Of a stretch of 64,000 nucleotides of DNA, positions 22,141 through 33,256 are shown one piece after another; position 1 is the stretch's first letter, and each line of letters begins with the position of its first letter. The translations under genes and the position numbers were made by a program. The notes beneath the pieces were generated by a model, which searched no databases, had not been told where the DNA came from, and was given only the letters and a program-made list of their open reading frames with translations. Origin of the DNA: Ampullaceana balthica (taxonomy: Eukaryota; Mollusca; Gastropoda; Lymnaeidae); assembly GCA_944989445.1 (NCBI GenBank), contig CALYLW010001392.1, positions 46,180 to 110,179 of the forward strand, written 5' to 3'.

Positions 22141-25100
22141 TTGTGCGCAGGGCTAACAACCCAGCCATGTAAAAAAAAACATGTTACGAAAGCCAATCAA
22201 CTGAATAAAACCCGGACTGATATCAATGGAAATCGACCTACGCCTGTAAATGGACGCGAGTTTAGTTTTGTGACATGGAATGTTCTAAGCCTGTTCAGAG
22301 CAGGAGCCTTAAACAATCTTATAATCCAATTGAATAAATACAAGATATCCATCGCAGCACTGCGGGAAATTCGATGTAAAAATGCAGACATACTAAAAAC
22401 AAGAGAATACACAGTATTTTATAGTGGTAATAACACCAACAGGATTTGCTGTTAAAAAAGAAGTAGTCAATGACGTCATAGGCTTCAAACCAGAGAATGA
22501 AAGATTGTGCTCCCTACGTGTGAGGGGGAAAATGTTCAATATAACATTCATAAATGCACATGCTCCCACTGAAGATACGGAAGATCAGGTTAAAGAATCC
22601 TTTTATGAGACACTTGAAAAGATCTACGAAGAGGCACCACGACATGATATTAAAATAGTGATAGGAGACTTTAATGCAAAAATTGGTAAGGAAAAGGTGT
22701 TTATGCCAACTATTGGCAAGGAAAGTCTTCATGATGAATCCAATGACAATGGCATGAGATTGATAGACTTTGCTCTAGGAAAAGGAATGTCAGTGAGCAG
22801 CACCAAGTTTCAACACAAGAATATACATAAAGCCACTTGGAACTCGCCAGATGGAGTCACTCACAACCAAATTGACCATGTTCTAATCGACCGGAGACAT
22901 GGATCCGATATACTTGACGTAAGAAGTTATCGAGGAGCAGATGCTGACTCTGACCACCTACTTGTACGAGTTAAATACAAGCAGAGAATAAGTATAATTC
23001 AGAATTGTCATAATCAAAGAGAGAAACGATATGATTACCAAAGACTTTCCAAAGACCCACTAACCGCAAAAGCCTACCAAACTGAAGTAGAAACACAGCT
23101 CGAAACATTTCAAGAAGAAGGGAACAAGGAAAACAACATAAATGAACAATGGAATAGGATTAAAAATGCTATGAAAGGATCAGCAGAAAAAGTTGTAGGG
23201 TTCCAACAAACTAATAAGAGAGTTGGCTGGTTCGACAATGAATGCAGAAAAACTATTGAAGAAAGGAACAAAGCACGAATGATCATGTTACAAAGAGACA
23301 CCAGAAAGACAACACAAACATACAAAAGAGGCCAGAAAAGAAGCGACAAAAATGTGCAGGAAGAAAAAGAGGGATTGGGAAAAAGCTAAACTAAAAGAAA
23401 TAGAAGACTTGTCAAGAGAGAGAAATATCAGAGGAATGTACATGAAGATAAGAGATGAAATGAATGGATACCAAGCCAGACCACAAATGTGTGAGAGGCA
23501 GGATGGAGAATTAATCACAGAAAATAGTAAAGTATTGGAGAGATGGGCTGAATATTTTGAGGGCATACTGAATGCAGATAATGGACAAGATGATGATTAC
23601 CAACCACCACATGGAGGACCAGACCCTTTTATAAACCAGCAAACATTAGAAGAAACTAAAGAAGTAATCAATTATATGAAAAACCACAAAGCCCCTGGAG
23701 AAGATCTTATCACAGCAGAACTTATTAAGTATGGAGGAGGAGAACTACACATTCAGATACATAATCTCTTAACTAGAATCTGACAAGAAGAGAAAATACC
23801 AACAGAATGGGAAACGGCATTAATAACCCCAATACACAAGAAAGGATCCAAACTTCAGTGCAAAAATTACAGAGGAATCTCCCTATTAAACGTTTCCTAC
23901 AAAATACTGACAAAATTTATAGCCAAAAGACTACATCCATATGCTGAAGAAATATTAGGAGACTACCAATGTGGATTCAGACAAAACAGATCAACGACTG
24001 ATCAAATTAATTGCTATGAATACAACATCCCAGTGCATCAACTATATGTAGATTATAAAATGGCCTATGACAGCATCAAAAGGAAATATCTATATGAAAC
24101 GCAGCAGGAGTTTGGCGTACCCAACAAACTGACAAGAATGATATATGTCACGCTGAACAACTCAAGAAGCAAAGTTAAGGTTCAAGGAGAATACTCAAGG
24201 GAATTTAGGATTAGACAAGGACTAAGGCAGGGAGACTCATTGTCTTGTATGCTCTTTAACTTAACGTTAGAAAGAGTTATTAGAAACATAAATATTGACA
24301 CTCGAGGAACAATAACTGGATACTTCCTGAGGGAAACTCAAGAACCAAAAGCTATTGGCACTTTCTATAGCCAACCCATCCAGTACCTTGCAAATGCTGA
24401 TGACATAGCCCTGCTTGCTAAAAGTACTAAAGACATATCAAAGTCATACATTGAATTAGAAGACGCATCACTGCAAGCAGGGCTGGAAGTCAACAACCAA
24501 AAAAACAAAATACATGACTCTAGAAAGAGAAGAAAGGACAGGTGAAGACATTAACATTAGGAACCAGCCTTTTGAAAAAGTAAATCAATTCAAATACCTA
24601 GGATCAATACTAAATGAAAGGAATGAATTAATGATAGAAATTAAAGAAAGAATATCAGCCGGTAATAGAGCATACTTTAGTAGCCAGAATATCCTCAAAA
24701 ACAAAAATAATACAAGGGAAACAAAGAAAACTCTTTATAAAACTGTCATCAGACCAGCTGTAACATATGCAAGTGAAACTTGGACCTTGACAAAAACTGC
24801 AGAAAACCTGTTAAATACATGGGAGAGGAAAGTTCTCAGGAAAATATATGGACCAACAAAGGATGAGTTCGGATGGAGAATAAGAGCCAACCATGAACTA
24901 TACAATCTATATCAGGATACCACAATAGTTTCAGAAATAAAGAAGGGCAGACTGCGCTGGGCAGGACACCTAGAAAGAATGTCAAATGATAGAGGAGTAA
25001 AGAGGCTACACCACCAAAACCCCAGAGGAAAACGGCTCAAGGGAAGACCTAGGCTTAGATGGATGGATGATGTAGAGAAAGATCTACAACAACTGGGCAT

Positions 25101-25201
25101 CCAATATTGGAGAAGAAAGGCGTTGATAAGGACTGAGTGGAAGGGGGTCGTGAGGCATGGCAGGCCCAAGCCCTACATGGGCTGTTGCGCCACAGGGATG
25201 G
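22141..25201 (+). pseudogene. RTE-type LINE polyprotein: endonuclease plus reverse transcriptase
   Basis: The coding region is spread over four frame segments. The first (from about 22240 to 22455) and second (22424-23389) give the apurinic-type endonuclease, with FVTWNVLSLFR, LREIRCK, FINAHAPTED, VIGDFNAKIG, NQIDHVLIDR and the catalytic SDHLLV. The third (from 23352) gives the RT palm: KAPGEDLITAELIKYGG, an in-frame TGA at 23781-23783, ALITPIHKKGSK, NYRGISLLNVSYKIL, YQCGFRQNRSTTDQI, LYVDYKMAYDSI and RQGLRQGDSLSC. The fourth (24514 on) gives KYLGSILNERN, SETWTLTKTAENLL and RWAGHLERMS. Frameshifts lie near 22.43, 23.36 and 24.51 kb. About 8-9 residues appear missing after TTDQI, and the YADD box reads NADD. 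The copy is dead. Confidence 0.9.
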
Positions 25202-25215
25202 AATTAGTCAATTGT
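25202..25215 (+). repeat. Target-site duplication, right (14 bp)
   Basis: This is the exact partner of 21910-21923. Confidence 0.9.
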
Positions 25216-25394
25216 GCAAACAAAAATTTAAAATTAATTAAATAAATCAAAATTAACGCAAGTTTATAATTTTCATAAAATCTTTAATATGCAATTAAAA
25301 ATGATCTAGCGACATGAGCTTGTTTTAATCTAACTCAGTCTTTACCAGGGATACGTGAAAACTAGCAATAATTGACTCATTATCCCTTACTAAA

Positions 25395-25590
25395 CTAAAC
25401 ACATATTCTGAAGGCCTGAGACTAATCTCTTAAGGCCTTGGCTAGTACCTGGGCAATCTGCTGAGCATTGCCATACAACATTGTCTTTACTTGGGACTCT
25501 TCCGCCTCTCTCACCTCCCCTGCTATATCTAGCGCGGGGCAAGACATCACCAGGTGTACGACCGTCTCAGAGGCTTGGCTGCAATGACGG
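25395..25590 (-). mobile_element. 5'-truncated LINE with 17-bp target duplication
   Basis: A 196-bp insert is flanked by CATTATCCCTTACTAAA at 25378-25394 and again at 25591-25607. On the minus strand it encodes the extreme C-terminus of a LINE protein (next entry) and then about 27 bp of 3' UTR without a clear poly-A tail. Confidence 0.9.
25422..25589 (-). pseudogene. LINE ORF2 C-terminal zinc-knuckle-like fragment
   Basis: The frame reads RHCSQASETVVHLVMSCPAL and then a charged helix ending in AKALRD and a stop. The C-x8-H-x4-C spacing with an ET-VHL core is the conserved end of I/Jockey/CR1-like LINE proteins after the RT or RNase H domain. Open to its stop, it looks younger than its host repeat. 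The rest of the protein was lost by 5' truncation during insertion. Confidence 0.75.
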
Positions 25591-26702
25591 CATTATCCCT
25601 TACTAAAGTGAACGAAGTTAAGTGGCAAGCTACTTAGAGATATCACAAAATTCAAGAATGACTGTATTACTCGTTTAACAACTAGACATGAAATATATCA
25701 CTGTAAATATATTTAAATTCATAGTTTCCGTAATTTTAAACAGTTATCATTATTAAAATTCTCTTTATCGTCAAATTATATATTTCGCTATGTTTAATGT
25801 CGTATATAGAAAACATAACTCTTATGGAATACTAATTAAGAATACAATTTCTCATAGATCTATAAGGATAAATTTAATAAAATTTAATATAAAATGTTTA
25901 GATATTCTCATTAATCTTGTGGACTAATTTGTTTTACGTACAACTTCATATTATTAAATAGATCAGTACTGGTGCTTTTTAGTGCATGCTGTCGGGAAAT
26001 ACAAATTTAAAACATTTTCTCTTTTTAAAGATTTTTTCAACTTAAATTTGGGCGTGTTAATTTTATTAATATCTTTTGTAAGTCAGAGGTTAAACTTTCT
26101 GTTAACACTGTGAGTGAAATAAACAACTTTCAACACTACATCCAACAATTCATTTGGATCACTCACACAAGCAAAGCATACATTTAAATTATCTTCAGAA
26201 TTAAAACAACAAAAAAATATATAAAAAATTATAATGCTATCATTATTTTCAAACCCAATATTAAGCTTTGAGTTTCATATTACATATTAAAATGTACAAC
26301 ACATGTTTATAAAATGTTGATATGAAATCTTATGTTACTTTTTGTTAGACTAATTATTTGAGTATTTCGTTGTACTTTACAAGTAAGAAAAGTCAACATC
26401 TCATCTTGGTGACTAATACTTGATGCGACAGTAAAATATATAACTACTTAGCACCATGATTAATTAATTATCAAAACATTTTATATAACGATACTTGTCT
26501 TACACTCAACATACACATACAATATAAACAGAAACACATATTTTAAAATTATTTAATACAACTTAAACCATATTTTAAAAGTTAAACTATTTGTGGCTCC
26601 CGGCCCCGAAAGAAGAGACATTAGATGTTCAATAAACTATGATATTTTAATATTGATCCTCTAGTTCAATGTATTATGATACTTAAATATTGATCTCCTA
26701 GT

Positions 26703-26894
26703 CAGTGGCGTAGCTAAGGGTTTGTAGGAATTTTGGGGCCCTGGGGGCTGTCCCCTTTGGGGGGCCCTGTATACATGGCTGTAATATTTGTTAAAAAAAA
26801 TTTCGGACACTCCTTTGGGAGCCCCCCTCAAGTCTGGGCCCGAGGGGGACTTTCGAATTTGGATCCCCCTCCACCTTCCCTAGCTAAGCCACTG
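26703..26894. mobile_element. hAT-type MITE with CAGTGGCGTAGCTA ends
   Basis: The termini are CAGTGGCGTAGCTAAGGG and, in reverse complement, CAGTGGCTTAGCTAGGG. Flanks CTCCTAGT and CAACTAGT agree at 6 of 8 positions, as for a decayed 8-bp hAT target duplication. It is 192 bp, GC-richer than its surroundings, with GGGGGCCC blocks inside. The plus-strand frame over it is not a gene. Confidence 0.75.
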
Positions 26895-27109
26895 CAACTA
26901 GTTTATAAAATATACGTTTATTAATAGAGAAAATCTAATTAATGTCACTTGCTAAGAGAAGAATAAAGTAATTAGAAATTAAAAACGAAGTGTGTTTATA
27001 TATTTCAGTAAATCCGAGTGTTTTTGGTTCTGAAAAGTTTATCAAAATAAGAAATCCCAAAAGATTTATGTGTGATAAAGACTTTTAAAATAAAACTATA
27101 TAATTTGCA

Positions 27110-27505
27110 ATTGTCACGCAAGTCAGTCTGTCCCGACGATACTAATTTTAGAAAGCATGGAAAACCAAATTACTGCACCAAAGCATCAAAAGGTGTGCAA
27201 ATTAAATATGCGCTGTGAAAAAATATATGAAGTCATTGTTTTCGCTCATATTTTAATTTTGGAAAAGGGATCAATGTAAAAAGAGGATTTGATGATGGTT
27301 AATTATAAAATAAAAAAACAAAGGGGGCGCCGTATTATAAAATACTTTGTGTACATTTCAGAAAGTTTAATATTTCGTATTTATCAAACAAGGACAAGTT
27401 AGTTCGGCTTTTGAAAAAGGTCGGCGCCCTTAAAAAATTGCATTTTTTATAAAATAATTAGATTTCAGCTGAAAACTTCCGTCATTTTTGACGGGTGTAC
27501 GCTAG
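27110..27505 (+). mobile_element. Helitron-like HL-d
   Basis: The body has ACTAATTTTAGAAAGCA, ATCAAAAGGTGTGCAAATTA, GGAAAAGGGATCAATGTAAA and two GGCGCC blocks. The 3' end is a perfect hairpin CCGTCA-TTTT-TGACGG (27479-27494), 7 nt, then CTAG|T, matching Helitron 3' architecture. The 5' A|TC end is not clear. Non-coding. Confidence 0.65.
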
Positions 27506-27950
27506 TACTTAAGAATTCATGTCAACAAACACATTTCTATTATTCTTTATAATAGTTGTTTCATTTGTCTACACGAAATCCATATTGTGTGATGTCAGTA
27601 TAGTGTTTGACATTTAAAAAACAAATTAATGAACAAAAATCTATCTCAAAACGTAAATAACAAAAATGTTATGTTAATAAATAAAATATGAACTACTATT
27701 ACAACCACTTCTATGCCTCGGCGAAAAATGGGATTTGATAAAAGGTATTTTAGAATTTAAAATAAATAAAAAATTTAGCGTTTAAGAAATATAAAAGAAG
27801 CAAGAATTCTGAAAGACATAATTGATTTCATTTTAATGGAATAGTTTTTAAAACATATGTTAAACATATTACTGCATTAAAATTAAAGCTTAAAATTGTG
27901 TAAAGGGAGCTAATTAAAATTGTTATTAAAATATGACTTTCCTTTGTGTC
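27506..27950. other. AT-rich non-coding stretch
   Basis: No feature is recognised between the HL-d end and the hAT-like element. Confidence 0.4.
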
Positions 27951-27953
27951 AAG

Positions 27954-28182
27954 AAGAGACGTCACTAGGGGGCGCGGGTGGTGTGGATCGCACCGGGTGA
28001 CACCATCACAAAGGACGACACCAAAATGTAAAATTCTGTATGTTCCCGTTATTTGGCACTGCCACACTCGGAGAAGGTATAATGTGGCTTAAGTTGTGAG
28101 AGGGTGACACCATGAGCTGTCCGCCCTGGGTGACACCACGAGCTAACCGCCCTGGGTGACACCAACTCTAGTAACGCCACTG
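27954..28182. mobile_element. hAT-like element (GGTGACACC family)
   Basis: The right terminus in reverse complement is CAGTGGCGTTACTAGAG, and the left reads GACGTCACTAGGGGGCG. Flanks GTGTCAAG (27946-27953) and GTGTCACA (28183-28190) agree at 6 of 8 positions. The interior holds repeated CCCTGGGTGACACCA words (about 34-bp spacing). No transposase is present. A fragment of the same family is at 19.5 kb. Confidence 0.65.
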
Positions 28183-28200
28183 GTGTCACATCATAAAGTA

Positions 28201-28476
28201 TCAATATACATAATTCCCTTCGTCTGTATGTATGTATGTATGTATGGAATAATGCTGTTAGGTGGCGCTGCGATCGATTTTGTTCAATAGTGCTCACCAA
28301 ATTACTGCACCAAAAATAACACTTTTCGAACGATCCGCATAAAATTGTTCAATATGATAATAAATGAATCAAATAAAAATTAATAAAATAAATGAAAGTT
28401 CTGTATTACGTAATTTTTTAATCTGACGTGTATTTATTTTGACAACTTCCGTCATTTTTGACTGGTGATACACTAG
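28201..28476 (+). mobile_element. Helitron-like HL-d, short complete copy
   Basis: The 5' end is A|TCAATATACATAATTCCC followed by (GTAT)n. The 3' end is CCGTCATTTTTGACTGG, a spacer and CTAG|T at 28473-28476. The 276-bp copy contains GGTGGCGCTGCGATCGATTT, shared with the 57.28-57.80 kb copy in reverse. It is a clean non-autonomous unit. Confidence 0.65.
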
Positions 28477-28489
28477 TATTTACCTAATA

Positions 28490-28865
28490 CTCTTCACACT
28501 GTCGGTTTCCTCCTTATCGGTGGTCCGCCTTGATGATGGACACGTAGTTGTTGAGTTCACATTTGATCTCGTCCGCCCTGGCCGGTGCTTCAACTTGGAA
28601 GTCATACGCGCAGTGGTGCCGTGTCAACACCACCCCCTCACGTGGTTTAGCCGGTCAGCTGAGACCGTTGCCCGGGGTGTGGGGCTGGAAGTCACACGAG
28701 AGTTTCGAGAGATGAGCGAGGGCCAGTGAGCTTGATCACCTCTGCCTAGAGCCCACTACAACCATACACCAGCTACTGATATAAGTGATTCCTTTCATGC
28801 TTAAAGCCGTTATTCGAGCTGCCTGCCGACCAGACAGGAGTGGGTTAATATCAAGAGACACAACA
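28490..28865. other. GC-rich unassigned segment
   Basis: This segment is clearly richer in G+C than anything around it (for example GAGACCGTTGCCCGGGGTGT; AGCTTGATCACCTCTGCC). A 69-residue plus-strand frame starts at 28520, but I see no domain. It could be a retroelement leader/LTR piece or a host-derived segment. I cannot decide from the sequence. Confidence 0.35.
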
Positions 28866-28889
28866 ATTCTAATGAAAACGTAAATCTAA

Positions 28890-29372
28890 CGGACCCCAAT
28901 ATGATTTCTCAATTCATAAACTTCATTTATCTTAGATAGATTCTATAATTTTTTTCCATATGATTCAGGAGTAAAAAAGTTTTTTTTAATAAATGAAAAA
29001 ATAAATTTTTAAAAGAAAAGAAAAATAAGTTTTGAAAATAATACTTTAAGGATATATATCTTCTGTAAACTGAGTTAAAGAATTATTGATGTTTGCACTA
29101 TTTGGACTTTTCTTTGATGAGATCATAACTCATTTTTTAGGTAAATAATATTTAAAGTGAAACAAATCTACTCAAATATCGCATTAAATTTGTATTTAAG
29201 TCAAGCTGAAATCATGTGTGTAATAGTTTTTATAGTTATATATTTATATATATATATACAATTTGGTATATGCAGTCTACTTTAAATTGTGTACATTTTT
29301 AGAATGTGTGTACGTGTTGGTGTGTGTGTGTGTGTGCGTTTTTGCGTTTTTGTGTTTATAGAATTATTAGAA
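28890..29372 (-). repeat. Fam-A, distal part only
   Basis: This aligns with the reverse of 8.79-9.10 kb (AATAATACTTTAAGGA; GTATATGCAGTCTACTTTAA; GTGTACATTTTTAGAATGTG) and with 58.86-59.07 kb. It includes short TA and TG microsatellites. A Helitron-like 3' end begins at 29375, exactly where homology stops. Confidence 0.65.
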
Positions 29373-29374
29373 AA

Positions 29375-29475
29375 CTAGCATATCACCCGTCAAAAGTGAC
29401 GGAAGGATTATGATTTAGCGTTAGGCGTGAGGCAGTCAGCGATAAATGAGCGTAAATATATATATGATTACTCAC
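29375..29475 (-). mobile_element. Helitron-like HL-d 3' end
   Basis: Read on the minus strand it ends with CCGTCACTTTTGACGGGTGA, a short spacer and CTAG|T. The CCGTCA/TGACGG hairpin is the same as in the 27.5 kb copy. The element runs into the 26-bp satellite, and its 5' end is not seen. Confidence 0.6.
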
Positions 29476-30762
29476 ATGCACTTGAATCACTAACTTAGCA
29501 CATGCACTTGAATCACTAACTTAGCACATGCACTTGAATCACTAACTTAGCACATGCACTTGAATCACTAACTTAGCACATGCACTTGAATCACTAACTT
29601 AGCACATGTATTTGAATCACTAACTTAGCACATGCACTTGAATCACTAACTTAGCACATGCACTTGAATCACTAACTTAGCACATGCACTTGAATCACTA
29701 ACTTAGCACATGCACTTGAATCACTAACTTAGCACATGTATTTGAATCACTAACTTAGCACATGCACTTGAATCACTAACTTAGCACATGCACTTGAATC
29801 ACTAACTTAGCACATGCACTTGAATCACTAACTTAGCACATGCACTTGAATCACTAACTTAGCACATGCACTTGAATCACTAACTTAGCACATGCACTTG
29901 AATCACTAACTTAGCACATGCACTTGAATCACTAACTTAGCACATGCACCTGAATCACTAACTTAGCACATGCACTTGAATCACTAACTTAGCACATGCA
30001 CTTGAATCACTAACTTAGCACATGCACTTGAATCACTAACTTAGCACATGCACTTGAATCACTAACTTAGCACATGCACTTGAATCACTAACTTAGCACA
30101 TGTATTTGAATAACTAACTTAGCACATGCACTTGAATCACTAACTTAGCACATGCACTTGAATCACTAACTTAGCACATGCACTTGAATCACTAACTTAG
30201 CACATGCACTTGAATCACTAACTTAGCACATGCACTTGAATCACTAACTTAGCACATGCACTTGAATCACTAACTTAGCACATGCACTTGAATCACTAAC
30301 TTAGCACATGCACTTGAATCACTAACTTAGCACATGCACTTGAATCACTAACTTAGCACATGCACTTGAATCACTAAACTTAGCACATGCACTTGAATCA
30401 CTAACTTAGCACATGCACTTGAATCACTAACTTAGCACATGCACTTGAATCACTAACTTAGCACATGCACTTGAATCACTAACTTAGCACATGCACTTGA
30501 ATCACTAACTTAGCACATGCACTTGAATCACTAACTTAGCACATGCACTTGAATCACTAACTTAGCACATGCACTTGAATCACTAACTTAGCACATGCAC
30601 TTGAATCACTAACTTAGCACATGCACTTGAATCACTAACTTAGCACATGCACTTGAATCACTAACTTAGCACATGCACTTGAATCACTAACTTAGCACAT
30701 GCACTTGAATCACTAACTTAGCACATGCACTTGAATCACTAACTTAGCACATGCACTATCCA
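29476..30762. repeat. 26-bp satellite, about 49 copies
   Basis: The unit CACATGCACTTGAATCACTA+ACTTAG is almost invariant over 1.29 kb. A variant with CACATGTATTTG occurs at 29603, 29733 (5 units apart) and 30097 (14 units on). One unit near 30.38 kb has an extra A, which shifts the phase. Such homogeneity indicates recent expansion. It contains a stop-rich frame set and no coding. Confidence 0.97.
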
Positions 30763-31239
30763 CTGAATAAACCGCGAACTAAAAAGTCCAACCGATTATC
30801 TATTCACTGATCTAGATCTATACATTCACTTAAATCTTTAGTTACATGCGAAAGATTTAATCGTTGGGACGAGAAACGAGTTACACTTCTAATTATAAAC
30901 AATAATCACGCATGTATGTTGTATATGTTTATTGTTAATGATGTACGCAATGGAAATGTAGCAAAGAAAGCTTAACAAAGTTATACAAATGATATAAATG
31001 TAAAGTTTTAATTATAAAATAAAATGACAATGATTACAGGTATTATTTAATTTTAAGAAATTAAAAAACTTGTTTTCATAATAAGTAGGAATAAAATATT
31101 TCAGATATAAATATTTTTAAAATGTAATCCGTTTCTAAAATGATATGTATGAAAATAAAAATTAAAAAAATGAGGTTATTTCCCTTTGATTAAAAAAAAT
31201 AACATTGTCTATATGACGTCATTATATTATTCTAATTTT
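30763..31239. other. AT-rich non-coding stretch
   Basis: No gene or repeat is recognised. Confidence 0.45.
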
Positions 31240-31620
31240 AAATTAATATATATCGTAGTATAAACAATATGATAGCCCAGGTCACAGGTTGGAACGAAGG
31301 ATCCGTATCGCTATGACGTCTTTTTGTGAGCTTATATTTAAGGACATATACAAGGCGCGCATCAGGAGGTGTGCAAAATTCTAAGAATTCTTTAAAAAAT
31401 TCAACAAAAAAAATTATATGACGTCATAGTTTTAGCTTATAGTTTAATTTTGGAAAAGAGAGCGATGTAAAAAGAGGATTTGAGGACTTACAATTATGAA
31501 ATACTTTGTGTACATTTCAGCAAGTTTAATATTTCCTATTTATCAAACAAGGATAAGTTACTTGGGCTTTTTACCCCAAAAAAGTGGGCGCCGTAGGCGG
31601 CCTAAAACCCCTAATATTGA
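31240..31620 (+). mobile_element. Helitron-like HL-d, fragment
   Basis: It contains GGACATATACAAGGCGCGCA, AGGTGTGCAAAATTC, TATATGACGTCATAG and AAGTGGGCGCCGTAGGCGGC in the family's order. It ends with AACCCCTAATA and no CTAG terminus, so it is a decayed copy. Confidence 0.55.
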
Positions 31621-32175
31621 ATAGTTTTCTATTAGATTTTTAAAAAAAATTCTGAATCGTTTACATACTTGTAAATTTATAGTTACACTTAGCGTTTAAA
31701 ACATTTTAAAATATTTTTTTTTCAATTTTGTTATCTGTTAACTGACAAATTTTTACAAAAAAGATTAATTTCAACTGGTATACAGTTTGATATACTAGCA
31801 TTAAACATATATAATATAAGTTACATTAATACATTAATATGTTATGATTATAAATATCAAAACACCATTTCATAATATCATATAGAATGGGAATGCGATA
31901 ACACTTTAAAAATAATATAGGTATACATAAAAGAATTGTGTTATCAAAACAATAAACACAGCAGGTCTTTAAAAAAAACTCCCCCTTTTGTTTTCCAGAG
32001 ATAATGTTGCAATAAGGAATAATAAAGATATACTTGTAAGAAGTTAATTTCCTTCTATGAAAGCAAATATTAGACCAGCATGGAAATAAAAGATTATGTT
32101 ATGATTTATTATCCATGACTTGTTAGAGTTTATATCTTGAAAAGTTTACAGACGGGACAAAGGGCATGTTTATTA
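31621..32175. other. AT-rich non-coding stretch
   Basis: Nothing recognisable is seen. Confidence 0.4.
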
Positions 32176-32179
32176 ATAT

Positions 32180-32830
32180 TGTACTAGTGATCTCTAAACT
32201 ATAATTTTATACGTAGTCAAAAAGTTTAGAGTTTAAACAAAATCATAATTAAATATTTAGTCCAGTGTGCAATAAAGACAAGATTAAAAGAAATGTTTAT
32301 CTTATCGGATGTAACCAGTCTTCACTAAATTCTTAAAATCAAATAAAGTCCAACTAGTGACATGAGCTTATTTTAATGTAACTCAGTCAATACTTGAGGT
32401 TAGAGAAACCTAGAGATTACTTTACATAATATCCCTTAAGAAAGGGAGCGAAATCAAGAGGCATACCCCTTACCGCTTACATAACTTTCATAAAGTAACA
32501 TTGATACTGAAAAATAAATTAGACATAAATATACATAAAAGTAAATGTAATAAGTTAATAGTTTTCTTTATTTAAATAATTATGATTCAAAGAATAGTGT
32601 TTCTTAAATGTAAACGTTTCTCTAAATAATTTTAGGTTTAATAAACTTTGTACTAAAAATTCTGTATTACAGAATATTTCTGTTTTACAGACTTTTACGT
32701 TTAAATTAAAAGCATGTTTTAAAATTAACAAAACTAAGCAACCTAAGTTGTGTCACGTCTAAAGTCATATGAAATAAATCAGTTCCGGTGCTTTCTAGTG
32801 CGGCGCTGATAGGTAAAAACAACTTTTATT
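32180..32830 (+). repeat. Fam-A copy with full lead-in
   Basis: The lead-in (AGTCAAAAAGTTTAGAGTTT ... GACATGAGCTTATTTTAATG) aligns with 25.31 kb and, in reverse, with 53.30 kb and 61.6 kb. The double hairpin is at about 32426-32476 (TCCCTT/AAGGGA; second stem AAGAGG/CCCCTT with one mismatch). The box is at about 32770-32820, 294 bp on. The plus-strand frame starting at 32788 is incidental. Confidence 0.7.
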
Positions 32831-33255
32831 ATGTACCACAAACTGGCACAAAATTGCGTGTTTTCGCGCTGAAGCCACAATTTAGCATATTTTCACTCAC
32901 TTATTTGTATAATAAAAATTTATTGTATACCGATAAAAATTGTACCAGTAAAAACTGTCTTTTAAGCCCTTTAATTCTATGTAATTGCCTTTGATGTTGG
33001 TCTAATTTGAAATATTAAATTCGTTGCCGGTAAAACCATCAATATAACGATTTTTTGTGGCCGCCAAGCGATCGTTTTGACGTTTGAATATGACAATGCG
33101 ATTCATAAAATATGGTCAAGGGGTAATGTATCGTCTAAAAATGGAATATGTAAAAATATATATATGATTTTTATGATGCCATTTATACGTTTTCTGAAAA
33201 GAAACGAAAAGTATACAGATGAATAAAATCATTTTAAAAGGTGTGGGCCTACGCT
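32831..33255. other. Non-coding stretch
   Basis: No gene or repeat is recognised. Confidence 0.4.
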
Positions 33256-33256
33256 A

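Larger units (their letters stand above)
21924..25201 (+). mobile_element. Full-length RTE-type LINE (decayed)
   Basis: A 3278-bp element lies between exact 14-bp target-site duplications. It has a GC-richer 5' leader (21924-22140), one long coding region (APE-type endonuclease then reverse transcriptase), and a very short 3' end (GTTGCGCCACAGGGATGG). The length, domain order and 3' end with GGGATGG fit the RTE clade of non-LTR retrotransposons. The exact, undiverged duplication suggests that insertion is not very old, even though the coding region has several lesions. Confidence 0.9.
25290..27095 (+). repeat. Fam-A, long copy with two nested insertions
   Basis: The lead-in GACATGAGCTTGTTTTAATC matches 32.36 kb. 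Hairpin 1 is split by a LINE stub (25395-25590) that duplicated it; the intact double hairpin is at 25591-25640 and the box at about 25950-26005, 310 bp on. The region 25.99-26.29 kb aligns with 4.92-5.20 kb, and 26.98-27.09 kb aligns with 5.39-5.48 kb. Between them sits a hAT-type MITE (26703-26894). This is one of the most complete copies. Confidence 0.75.

Noticed and set aside
28520..28729. 69-residue plus-strand gene in the GC-rich segment
   Set aside because: No domain, homologous copy or splice signal could be recognised; length is within chance for GC-rich sequence.
29476..30762. CRISPR array
   Set aside because: Units of 26 bp follow directly with no unique spacers, and the genome is eukaryotic.
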